The notes under the pieces are model-generated. The model had not been told where the DNA came from, did not search any database, and saw only the letters and a list, made by a program, of their open reading frames with translations. DNA of 11,551 nt from the NCBI GenBank assembly GCA_010031845.1, contig RGYX01000014.1:1-11551 (forward strand), given 5' to 3'. Position numbers and translations under genes: made by a program. Shown piece by piece: positions 1-5,463 of this stretch; within the stretch, counting starts at the first letter, position 1; every line of letters starts with the position of its first letter. The DNA comes from Verrucomicrobiota bacterium (GTDB taxonomy: Bacteria > Verrucomicrobiota > Verrucomicrobiia > Methylacidiphilales > Verrucolacustridaceae).

Positions 1-538
1 AAACGAGATCGAGATCGCTCTCAGCGATTTCAGGGTGGGTGGGGTTCGCCACAAATTTGCCTTGAAGGCGGGCGACACGGACTCCGGCCACTGGGCCGGC
101 CCAGGGAATATCGGAGACCATCAGGGCGGCAGACGCGCCGTTGATCGCCAGAATGTCGGGATCGTTCAAGCCGTCGGTGCTGAGAAGGATGGCAATGACC
201 TGGGTGTCGAAGTAGTAGCCCTTCGGGAAGAGGGGGCGCAGAGGACGATCGACCATCCGGCAGGTGAGGATTTCTTTTTCGGTGGGGCGGCCTTCCCGGC
301 GGAAGTAGCTGCCGGGGATGCGACCAGCGGCGGCGGCCTTTTCCTTGTACTCGACGGTAAGGGGAAAGAAATCCTGGCCTTCCTTGACCTTGGTGGCGGA
401 AACGGCGGTGACGAGAATGATGGTTTCGCCCATGGTGACGAGGGCGGCGCCGTCGGCGAGTTTGGCATATTTTCCGGTTTCGATGTGCAGGTCGCGATCA
501 CCCACGCGGGCGGTCAGGGATTGATGTTTGTGGTTCAT
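1..538 (-). CDS. pnp: Polyribonucleotide nucleotidyltransferase (PNPase), N-terminal part, cut by window edge
   Basis: PNPase is the trimeric phosphorolytic 3'-5' exoribonuclease of RNA turnover, releasing nucleoside diphosphates, and is often part of the degradosome. Only the first 179 codons are visible; the gene runs off the left edge, so the second RNase PH domain and the KH and S1 domains cannot be seen. The visible part matches the first RNase PH-like domain. It has the near-invariant stretch from about residue 57 ([11 protein letters not shown]) through [20 protein letters not shown] (70-89) to [15 protein letters not shown] (94-108). The start is the ATG at 538-536, which puts MNHKH about where family members begin; no clear Shine-Dalgarno precedes it. 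It lies downstream of rpsO on the same strand, the conserved bacterial rpsO-pnp order, with 211 bp between them. Identity is certain; only the start codon is slightly open. Confidence 0.96.
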   Translation of the reverse strand, partial: MNHKHQSLTARVGDRDLHIETGKYAKLADGAALVTMGETIILVTAVSATKVKEGQDFFPLTVEYKEKAAAAGRIPGSYFRREGRPTEKEILTCRMVDRPLRPLFPKGYYFDTQVIAILLSTDGLNDPDILAINGASAALMVSDIPWAGPVAGVRVARLQGKFVANPTHPEIAESDLDLV

Positions 539-749
539 ATTGATTTTGAGTGCCGTCGAGGATGCGTACCCAAGCCGATTGAGGACTCGGGGATCAGGGG
601 CGCAGGAGGGAAACGCTGACCTTTGTTTGGTCGGCTTTCAGAGGACACAGCGGAGGCCGTCTGGAGCCTGCGTGGTGTCATCTGCCCAGCCAAAAAGGGT
701 TCAGAGCATTCCCGATTCTCGGGGACTTGGGGGTTGGTTTTGGGTTGGG
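539..749 (-). other. rpsO-pnp intergenic region with two weak hairpins
   Basis: This 211-bp spacer holds no credible gene. On the transcribed minus strand a 5-bp stem (CCCGA, loop GAA, TCGGG) lies at 723-711, just after rpsO. A second possible stem (GCCGACC, 7-nt loop, GGTCAGC, with one C-A mismatch) lies at 635-615, about 75 nt before pnp. Neither is followed by a proper T-run, so neither is a good intrinsic terminator. In Escherichia coli the equivalent spacer carries a terminator, a pnp promoter and an RNase III site used in PNPase autoregulation; a similar role here is only inference. Confidence 0.35.
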
Positions 750-1013
750 TTATTTCCTCAGGTTAAGTTTCTGCAGAAGCGAATGGTAGCGTTTGGGTTC
801 GGTGCGGTGGAGATAATCGAGAAGACGGCGGCGACGACTGACCATGGAGAGAAGACCACGGCGGGAGGCGAAGTCCTTAACGGCGTTTTGCAGATGAGCG
901 GAGAGGTGGTTGATTCTTTCGGTCAGGAGGGCGATCTGCACGTCGGATGAGCCCGTATCCTTTTCGTGGAGTCGGTTGCCGGCGATGATCTTACTTTTCG
1001 TAGCGGTAGCCAT
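750..1013 (-). CDS. rpsO: 30S ribosomal protein S15
   Basis: S15 is a primary 16S rRNA-binding protein that nucleates assembly of the 30S platform. The 87-residue product has the usual length and carries the family core DTGSSDVQIALLTERINHL (about 19-37), then SRRGLLSMVSRRRRLLDYL (48-66), and ends in LNLRK. The start is the ATG at 1013-1011, giving MATATKSK. A further 14 in-frame codons upstream, back to a TTG at 1055, do not look like S15 and overlap the proposed promoter. No strong Shine-Dalgarno is visible. It is the first gene of the rpsO-pnp pair. Its start lies only 19 bp from the start of the divergent secreted-protein gene, so its promoter must lie inside that gene's 5' coding region. 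Identity is secure. Confidence 0.97.
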   Translation of the reverse strand: MATATKSKIIAGNRLHEKDTGSSDVQIALLTERINHLSAHLQNAVKDFASRRGLLSMVSRRRRLLDYLHRTEPKRYHSLLQKLNLRK

Positions 1014-1026
1014 GAGATAAGAAGAA

Positions 1027-1055
1027 ATACTTATGCAAACAGCTCCCAGAGTCAA
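1027..1055 (-). promoter_or_regulatory. Possible promoter for rpsO
   Basis: Reading the minus strand, TTGACT (1055-1050) resembles a -35 box with five of six consensus bases. A 17-bp spacer leads to AAGTAT (1032-1027), a weak -10 with three of six. Transcription would begin near 1020, leaving a leader of only about 7 nt before the rpsO ATG. The location is forced by the 19-bp divergent gap, which helps, but the -10 is poor, so this is a tentative call. Confidence 0.3.
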
Positions 1056-2073
1056 TGCCTTAAGATGGATCCTCCTGCTCTGCCTATGCTGGGGGGGATG
1101 GGGCTACGTTCAAGATTCGGTAGGGCAGGAAACCGGCTGGAAAGCAGATTTAAAACGGATGGGCTTCGAGGTGCCGGTGGAAGACCTGGAAAAAGGGGAA
1201 ATTGTTGGCGAAAAGTGGCTGGCCGGCGGGGCCCGACCCGGTTTTTTGGGGGCCAAGGTTTTTTTTATCGCCTCCGCCCCTCCGGAAAAAGTGGCGCCCC
1301 TGATCTTGGATTTGGATCCCACAGGCGGGAGGGAGCTGTCTTGGGAGGAGGGTGGAACCGTCAAGGTGTATCAAAAATTCACCCGTCCCCCGGCGTCGGG
1401 AACCTGGGATCGCTTTCGCTCTTCCTTGCAGAAATTGCCGTTTGATACGCTTCTTGGGGTAGAGGGAAAAAAAGAGGGGCGCTATCACCTCACGCCAGAA
1501 GAAATCAATAAAATCACAGTCGGGAAAGCGGATGGATGGATTTCAGTTTTGGACAGCAAAATTCAAACTTATTTCCGGGGCGGCTGGAGAGAAATCCCGG
1601 GAGTCCCCTCCGGACCCGGGACGACGGTCGATTTTGATTCGGAGCTCCGGGATGTTCTGAAAGAGAACGGTCCGGTGCGTGACGAATTCCGCCGTGTGCT
1701 GACCGCCTTGGCGTATGGGGGTAGGGATGAAAAAGAGAAAATCGTGGTCAACGATTATTGGATGTTGATGGAGGTGGATAAATCACCGGCGGTGGCCATC
1801 GGTTGCGGGGTTATGCGCCCGGGGTTGGGAGGCAGGTGGGAAGTGGCTGACATGCAGTACTACGCTTCCAACGGTTATTACGGTGCGATCAGCATTTATG
1901 GGATATGGCCCTATGGGGAAGGTCGCTCGTTGGTCTGTCGTGTTGATGGGGTCCTGACCGACCCTGGGCAATTGGCCCAAGCCACTGCTAGGTTGATCGG
2001 GGAATCCTTATTCATGCGAGAGGTCAAAGCGGCTTGCGAAATAGTTAAGTCGCAAATATCTAATAAAAAATAA
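1033..2073 (+). CDS. Unrecognised secreted protein, 346 aa
   Basis: I do not recognise this protein. The N-terminus looks like an export signal: a basic start (MQTAPRVNALR) is followed by a hydrophobic core at about 12-26 (WILLLCLCWGGWGYV), with likely cleavage around residues 30-33. The LLLC and LCLC stretches resemble a lipobox only loosely, so a lipoprotein is possible but not shown. The mature part is soluble in character, with no further membrane segment. A segment near 77-93 (FFIASAPPEKVAPLILD) has the strand-then-helix look of SRPBCC/START-type lipid-binding folds, a weak guess. Near 270-292 there is a tyrosine-rich stretch (MQYYASNGYYGAISIYG). The ATG at 1033 has no good Shine-Dalgarno. 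It is divergent from rpsO and lies 58 bp before a co-directional barrel gene, so an envelope role is plausible. The long open frame, signal peptide and position support a real gene; the function is unknown. Confidence 0.8.
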   Translation: MQTAPRVNALRWILLLCLCWGGWGYVQDSVGQETGWKADLKRMGFEVPVEDLEKGEIVGEKWLAGGARPGFLGAKVFFIASAPPEKVAPLILDLDPTGGRELSWEEGGTVKVYQKFTRPPASGTWDRFRSSLQKLPFDTLLGVEGKKEGRYHLTPEEINKITVGKADGWISVLDSKIQTYFRGGWREIPGVPSGPGTTVDFDSELRDVLKENGPVRDEFRRVLTALAYGGRDEKEKIVVNDYWMLMEVDKSPAVAIGCGVMRPGLGGRWEVADMQYYASNGYYGAISIYGIWPYGEGRSLVCRVDGVLTDPGQLAQATARLIGESLFMREVKAACEIVKSQISNKK

Positions 2074-2077
2074 CTTA

Positions 2078-2100
2078 CAATATTTTTAATAAAAATATTG
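2078..2100. repeat. Perfect AT-only inverted repeat, 10-bp stem with 3-nt loop
   Basis: The left arm CAATATTTTT (2078-2087) and right arm AAAAATATTG (2091-2100) are exact reverse complements around the loop AAT. It begins 5 bp after the stop codon of the secreted-protein gene. As RNA it could form a hairpin and act as a 3'-end stabiliser or weak terminator, but there is no GC clamp and no T-run after it. As DNA it could be a protein-binding palindrome upstream of the barrel gene, whose start lies 32 bp downstream. The symmetry is seen directly; the role is open. Confidence 0.6.
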
Positions 2101-2117
2101 GAATTAAAAATCAAACA

Positions 2118-2123
2118 TATATT
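2118..2123 (+). promoter_or_regulatory. Possible -10 box for the barrel gene
   Basis: TATATT matches the -10 consensus at five of six positions. It sits 9 bp before the GTG start at 2132, so transcription would begin almost at the start codon. TTGGAA at 2098-2103 could be a -35, but the 14-bp spacer is short. The surrounding DNA is very AT-rich, so a chance match is quite possible. Confidence 0.25.
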
Positions 2124-2131
2124 TTTCTAAT

Positions 2132-3226
2132 GTGAAGTTTAAAAACTCACACAAATACCTACTGGTCTGCATATTAACAGTTATTGTTAATATTAATATT
2201 GCATGGTCACAGAGGATGTCGGTTGCCTCGAACCAAGTATCGACCACATCAAACCTTGGAAGTTTTCCCCAAGATGGGGGTTCAAGTGGGGGTGCTAATA
2301 GCGCAATCGTGGCATCTGATCCCTTAGAGCCAGGGGGGGAAATCGAGGACCCGCTCGCGCCCGTGCGTGAGCAGATTGGAACTACCCGCTCGGCATTTGG
2401 TCCGGACAGAAGCCAAACAGGGAAGAACGACGAATGGTCGGTCGAATTGGCGGCTGAGTATGGTTATGTCTGGAACGCCAGTTTGAGCAATGGGCAGGGA
2501 AACATCAATGAGGAGTCGGGCATCATCGGTTTGCTGGGAAGCAAGCGGTTGGACGAGGGTTGTGTGGGGATTGTGGGAGCGAATTGGCAGCTTTTCACCT
2601 TCGGTTTTGACGGTTCGATGCCACTCCCCGAAAATCTTCAGGGTTTAAACGCCATTTTTGGGGGAGATTTCGAGATCAGTCCGGATTGGTTCATGAGAAT
2701 CCAAGTCGAGCCCGGTATTTATGGGACTTGGAATTACATCAACTGGCATAATGTCAATATGCCGGCGGTTTTTGCCTGGACGAATATTCTCAATGCCGAG
2801 TTTCAGTGGTTCATTGCGTTGCGCGCGGACATATTCCAGTTTTTCCCGGTCATGCCTGTGCCCGGTATCCGCTGGCAACCGGCGAAAGAGTGGTTGTTCA
2901 ATCTCAGCGCTCCAAAACCCACAATCAATTATGCGGTGGATGAGGAGGTGAACCTGTTTGCGGGGGGTGAAATCCTCGGGGTGACCGCGCGATTGCCCAG
3001 CAACGATTCGGGGGTCTATGAAAACCGGAGTCTGGCAGGAACTCTGGTGAATTATTTTGAAGCGAGGGCCGGTGCCGGCATCAATTGGAGTTTTACCGAG
3101 GGCGTTTCCTTGCAGGGGGAGGCCGGAGCCATGGTATGGAGGACATTTGACCTCCCCCGGTTAAATGAATCCATTCGAAGCACCATGGCCCCTTATGCCC
3201 AAATTTCATTACGAGGAGTTTTTTGA
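2132..3226 (+). CDS. Probable outer-membrane beta-barrel protein (DUF6268-like), 364 aa
   Basis: The start is taken as GTG at 2132 because only this start gives a clear Sec signal peptide: MKFKNSHKYLL, then a hydrophobic run to about residue 24, with cleavage likely after AWS (26). A Shine-Dalgarno is missing. A Gly/Ser/Pro-rich, probably disordered linker spans about 30-95. From about 100 to the end the sequence alternates polar and hydrophobic residues with many aromatic residues, as in transmembrane beta-strands, and the last residue is phenylalanine, the usual outer-membrane barrel signature read by the Bam complex. The segment near 245-290 (GIRWQPAKEWLFNLSAPKP, then a Y-x-V-D-x-E strand) resembles the DUF6268 barrels known from Verrucomicrobia and Planctomycetes; that assignment is from memory and tentative. 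Ligand and function are unknown. It sits between two other exported proteins and may be co-expressed with the upstream one. Confidence 0.8.
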   Translation: MKFKNSHKYLLVCILTVIVNINIAWSQRMSVASNQVSTTSNLGSFPQDGGSSGGANSAIVASDPLEPGGEIEDPLAPVREQIGTTRSAFGPDRSQTGKNDEWSVELAAEYGYVWNASLSNGQGNINEESGIIGLLGSKRLDEGCVGIVGANWQLFTFGFDGSMPLPENLQGLNAIFGGDFEISPDWFMRIQVEPGIYGTWNYINWHNVNMPAVFAWTNILNAEFQWFIALRADIFQFFPVMPVPGIRWQPAKEWLFNLSAPKPTINYAVDEEVNLFAGGEILGVTARLPSNDSGVYENRSLAGTLVNYFEARAGAGINWSFTEGVSLQGEAGAMVWRTFDLPRLNESIRSTMAPYAQISLRGVF

Positions 3227-3254
3227 GCGAGCGGTCCCAGAGGCGGGGTGAGGA

Positions 3255-3282
3255 TTGTCAAGGCACGGCGGCGGCATAGGAT
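3255..3282 (+). promoter_or_regulatory. Possible promoter for the FKBP gene
   Basis: TTGTCA (3255-3260, five of six -35 bases) is followed after 16 bp by TAGGAT (3277-3282, four of six -10 bases). The predicted transcription start falls at about 3288-3290, right at the ATG at 3289, which would give a leaderless or nearly leaderless mRNA. The AGGAT within the -10 could instead be a weak ribosome-binding site on a longer transcript from upstream, so the two readings compete. Confidence 0.4.
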
Positions 3283-3288
3283 TTTAAC

Positions 3289-3798
3289 ATGAAGAGGGGC
3301 CTTGTTCTTGCGGCAATCTTGTCAACCATTTGGCTCTGCCAAAGCAAGGCGGAGGATTCATTGGAGGAGGGAAAGGGAGGGCGCCATAACATCACCCAGG
3401 GAGCTATCTTCACTGAGGATTTTCGGCAGCAAGAAGGGGTGCTACAGCTGAAAAACGGCATCCTTTACAAAATTGAGGCCACGGGAAAAGGGAAAACGCC
3501 CAAGACGAGCGATCGGGTAAAGGTCAATTATGTCGGCAAGCACGTGGATGGCAGGGTTTTCGACCAGTCCAAGGAGGGTCAACCCGGGGAATTTAAAGTC
3601 GATCGGACGGTCGCGGGTTGGCAGGACGTGCTTCCACGCATGCGGGAGGGAGACAAGTGGGAGGTGGTGATCCCATCCCATTTGGCCTATGGAGCCTCGG
3701 GAACCCCTTATGGCAATATTGGTCCCAACGAGACCTTGGTTTTCAGCATTGAGTTGGTGGAGGTGCTGGAACCGATCAAGAAGCCGGAAGTAAAATAA
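3289..3798 (+). CDS. Exported FKBP-type peptidyl-prolyl cis-trans isomerase
   Basis: FKBP domains catalyse cis-trans isomerisation of Xaa-Pro bonds and help exported proteins fold. The 169-aa product has a signal peptide (basic MKRG, hydrophobic 5-17, cleavage likely after SKA at 21), so it should act in the periplasm. A short linker precedes one FKBP domain at about 55-159. Active-site positions can be matched to human FKBP12: Y81 (Tyr26), F91-D92 (Phe36-Asp37), F102 (Phe46), V108 (Ile56), W111 (Trp59), Y134 (Tyr82) and F152 (Phe99). The motifs VKVNYVGKHVDGRVFDQS and GPNETLVFSIELVEV are typical. It lacks the N-terminal dimerisation domain of FkpA and Mip, so it is a minimal form. It follows the outer-membrane barrel gene by 62 bp, consistent with an envelope-folding role. 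Its 3' end faces queA with only 6 bp between the genes. Confidence 0.93.
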   Translation: MKRGLVLAAILSTIWLCQSKAEDSLEEGKGGRHNITQGAIFTEDFRQQEGVLQLKNGILYKIEATGKGKTPKTSDRVKVNYVGKHVDGRVFDQSKEGQPGEFKVDRTVAGWQDVLPRMREGDKWEVVIPSHLAYGASGTPYGNIGPNETLVFSIELVEVLEPIKKPEVK

Positions 3799-3804
3799 TA
3801 GATT

Positions 3805-4836
3805 TTAAAGAATCAGCATGGCATCGCCGAAGCTGTAAAAACGATATCCCTGATCCAAAGCGTGACGGTAGGCCTGGAGAGTGAGTTCGGGGCCGGCAAA
3901 TGCGGCCACCAGAAGAAGAAGCGTAGAGTGGGCCAAGTGAAAGTTGGTCATGAGTCCTCCCACTCGTTTGAACTGGTAAGGCGGGTAAATGAAGGCAGAC
4001 GTGGTTCCCTGATGCGGGTTCAGATGGGGTGCGGATTCCAGGACGCGAACGGAGGTGGTACCGACGGCGATGAGCTGATCCGCTTCAGAGGCTTTTTCGG
4101 CAAAACCAGCTGGGATTTCGTAATGTTCCGAGTGCATGGGGTGCTCGCGAAAATCCTCTGTCTTAATGGGGCGGAAGGTGCCGAGGCCAACGTGGAGTGT
4201 GACGAAGGCATGGGGGAACTTCGTCAGGAGTTCGGGAGTGAAGTGGAGACCGGCGGTGGGGGCGGCAACGGAGCCGGGGGTTTGGGCGTAGGTGGTTTGG
4301 TAGTCAATGGGATCTGAGGCTTGGAAATCGGGTTGGCCTTGAACCCTGCGTGATTTAAGGATGTAAGGAGGGAGCGGAGGAAGGCCGTACTGCTGTAAGT
4401 CCAAGGTGCCCCCGAGGACATGGAGAACTAATTGGCCTCCAGGGATCGTTTTTTCAACTTGGATTTTTGGTGGTGGATCCTTGGGGGAGGAGCCTGGGAT
4501 GGGGTCGGGAATGACGATGGTTCCTGGTTGAAGTCGTTTCGAAGGGGTGCCAAGAGCGGTCCACCATCCGGGGCTGGTTTCCTCCAGAAGGAGAAGTTCC
4601 GTGCGGCTCTGGGAGCAGACGAGACGAGCGGGGATGACCTTGGAGTTGTTAAGCACAAGGAGGTTTCGGGGGGAAAGGAGGGAGGGAAGGTCGCGAATGG
4701 TATGGTCGGTAATCTCGCCGGTGGATCGACGGATGAGGAGGAGTCGGGCGGAGTCGCGGGGATGGGCGGGGGAGGTGGCGATGCGATCCGGAGGGATCGC
4801 TAGAGAAAGCAGCTCCTTTAAGGCAACTTCACTCAA
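3805..4836 (-). CDS. queA: S-adenosylmethionine:tRNA ribosyltransferase-isomerase
   Basis: QueA transfers and isomerises the ribosyl group of S-adenosylmethionine onto 7-aminomethyl-7-deazaguanine in tRNA, making epoxyqueuosine at wobble position 34. The 343-aa length is normal. Family motifs are SVAAPTAGLHFT (189-200), HVGLGTFRPI (215-224), HSEHYEIP (235-242), GTTSVRVLES (259-268), NFHLAHSTLLLLVAAF (298-313) and YRFYSFGDAM (330-339). In the fifth motif the usual proline after NFHL is alanine (302). The start is TTG at 4836-4834: an in-frame TAA lies immediately upstream and no ATG or GTG occurs near the expected N-terminus, so TTG is the best choice, though no Shine-Dalgarno is seen. Only 14 bp separate this start from the proposed start of the divergent pilin gene, so its promoter would have to lie inside the pilin gene. 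It stands alone, without other queuosine genes nearby. Confidence 0.95.
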   Translation of the reverse strand: MSEVALKELLSLAIPPDRIATSPAHPRDSARLLLIRRSTGEITDHTIRDLPSLLSPRNLLVLNNSKVIPARLVCSQSRTELLLLEETSPGWWTALGTPSKRLQPGTIVIPDPIPGSSPKDPPPKIQVEKTIPGGQLVLHVLGGTLDLQQYGLPPLPPYILKSRRVQGQPDFQASDPIDYQTTYAQTPGSVAAPTAGLHFTPELLTKFPHAFVTLHVGLGTFRPIKTEDFREHPMHSEHYEIPAGFAEKASEADQLIAVGTTSVRVLESAPHLNPHQGTTSAFIYPPYQFKRVGGLMTNFHLAHSTLLLLVAAFAGPELTLQAYRHALDQGYRFYSFGDAMLIL

Positions 4837-4842
4837 TTACGC

Positions 4843-4846
4843 GAGG
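4843..4846 (+). promoter_or_regulatory. Shine-Dalgarno-like GAGG before a non-standard start
   Basis: GAGG lies 4 nt before the ATA codon at 4851. It is the only good Shine-Dalgarno match close upstream of the prepilin leader. It supports the view that translation starts, or once started, at 4851 rather than at the TTG at 4878 inside the FTLVE motif. Confidence 0.4.
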
Positions 4847-4850
4847 CTTC

Positions 4851-5456
4851 ATAAAACTAAAATCAAACTCTTTCACCTTGGTCGAGTTGCTGGTTGTGAT
4901 TAGCATTATCGGTCTTTTGGCGGGCTTGGCGGTCCCGGCCATTCAAGGGGGCTTGGACAAGGCGAAGCAGCAGGTCGATGTCTCCAATATTCGTCAATGC
5001 GGGATGATCGCCTTCAGTTACGCAAACGATAATGATGGAAATTTCAACGGCACAAACACGAATTCCATCTCTTCGACAGCTTTTTTTACCAATCTTGTCA
5101 GTCTTGGCCTTCTGAATAGCACGAAAATATTGGCTGGGAATGGATACATCGCGGCCACATCCACCAATAATATTCAGGTGAACAACATTGCATGGGGTTA
5201 CAACAACCCGCTTACCACCTCCGATGATGGTAACCTGCCTCTTTTTATTTCCAAAAACTTTGGTACGGGAACCACCTTCTCTAATGTTTCAATTGCTGCG
5301 TCGACCGTGGGATGGAAATCAAAGGGAATCGTGGTGTACCGAGTTGGAAATTCTGCTGAGTTCATCAAGCCGGGCACCGGGGGTTCGAGTGCCGGATCGG
5401 TCACCATCAGTGGTGCGATCAGTAATGTTACCGGCGCTTCCATCAATATTAAATAA
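4851..5456 (+). CDS. Type IV pilin-like (prepilin/pseudopilin) protein with no canonical start codon
   Basis: The N-terminal motif is that of class III signal peptides: a short basic leader (KLKSNS), then FTLVELLVVIS and a hydrophobic helix through GLLAGLAVPAI. Such proteins are cut by prepilin peptidase just before the Phe, N-methylated, and built into type IV pili or type II secretion pseudopili; the Glu at +5 needed for assembly is present. The -1 residue is Ser instead of the usual Gly. The body (about 200 aa) ends in a Ser/Thr/Gly/Asn-rich region and is intact to TAA. No ATG, GTG or TTG lies in this frame between a TGA at 4734 and the TTG at 4878, which codes the Leu of FTLVE and would remove the leader. 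I place the start at ATA 4851 because GAGG precedes it and it yields a normal-looking leader; ATT 4836 is an alternative. The gene may be silenced by an ATG-to-ATA change. Its 3' end faces the kinase gene at 7 bp. Confidence 0.72.
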   Translation: MKLKSNSFTLVELLVVISIIGLLAGLAVPAIQGGLDKAKQQVDVSNIRQCGMIAFSYANDNDGNFNGTNTNSISSTAFFTNLVSLGLLNSTKILAGNGYIAATSTNNIQVNNIAWGYNNPLTTSDDGNLPLFISKNFGTGTTFSNVSIAASTVGWKSKGIVVYRVGNSAEFIKPGTGGSSAGSVTISGAISNVTGASINIK

Positions 5457-5463
5457 TTTCCCT

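Noticed and set aside
35..619. Open frame on the plus strand opposite pnp (194 aa, glycine/aspartate-rich)
   Set aside because: It is the complement of the clearly recognisable PNPase frame. The composition is a GC-rich shadow and it has no family features.
711..723. Terminator after rpsO
   Set aside because: The stem is only 5 bp and no T-run follows directly on the transcribed strand.
528..950. Plus-strand open frame spanning the rpsO-pnp spacer and rpsO
   Set aside because: It lies opposite S15 for much of its length and shows no recognisable motif or ribosome-binding site.
1014..1055. N-terminal extension of S15 from an in-frame TTG
   Set aside because: The 14 extra residues do not resemble S15, the normal length starts at ATG 1013, and the TTG coincides with the best -35 box.
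4432..4903. Long plus-strand open frames opposite queA
   Set aside because: queA motifs on the minus strand are complete. These frames are Gly/Arg/Ser-rich shadows; one runs past the pilin leader in the wrong frame.
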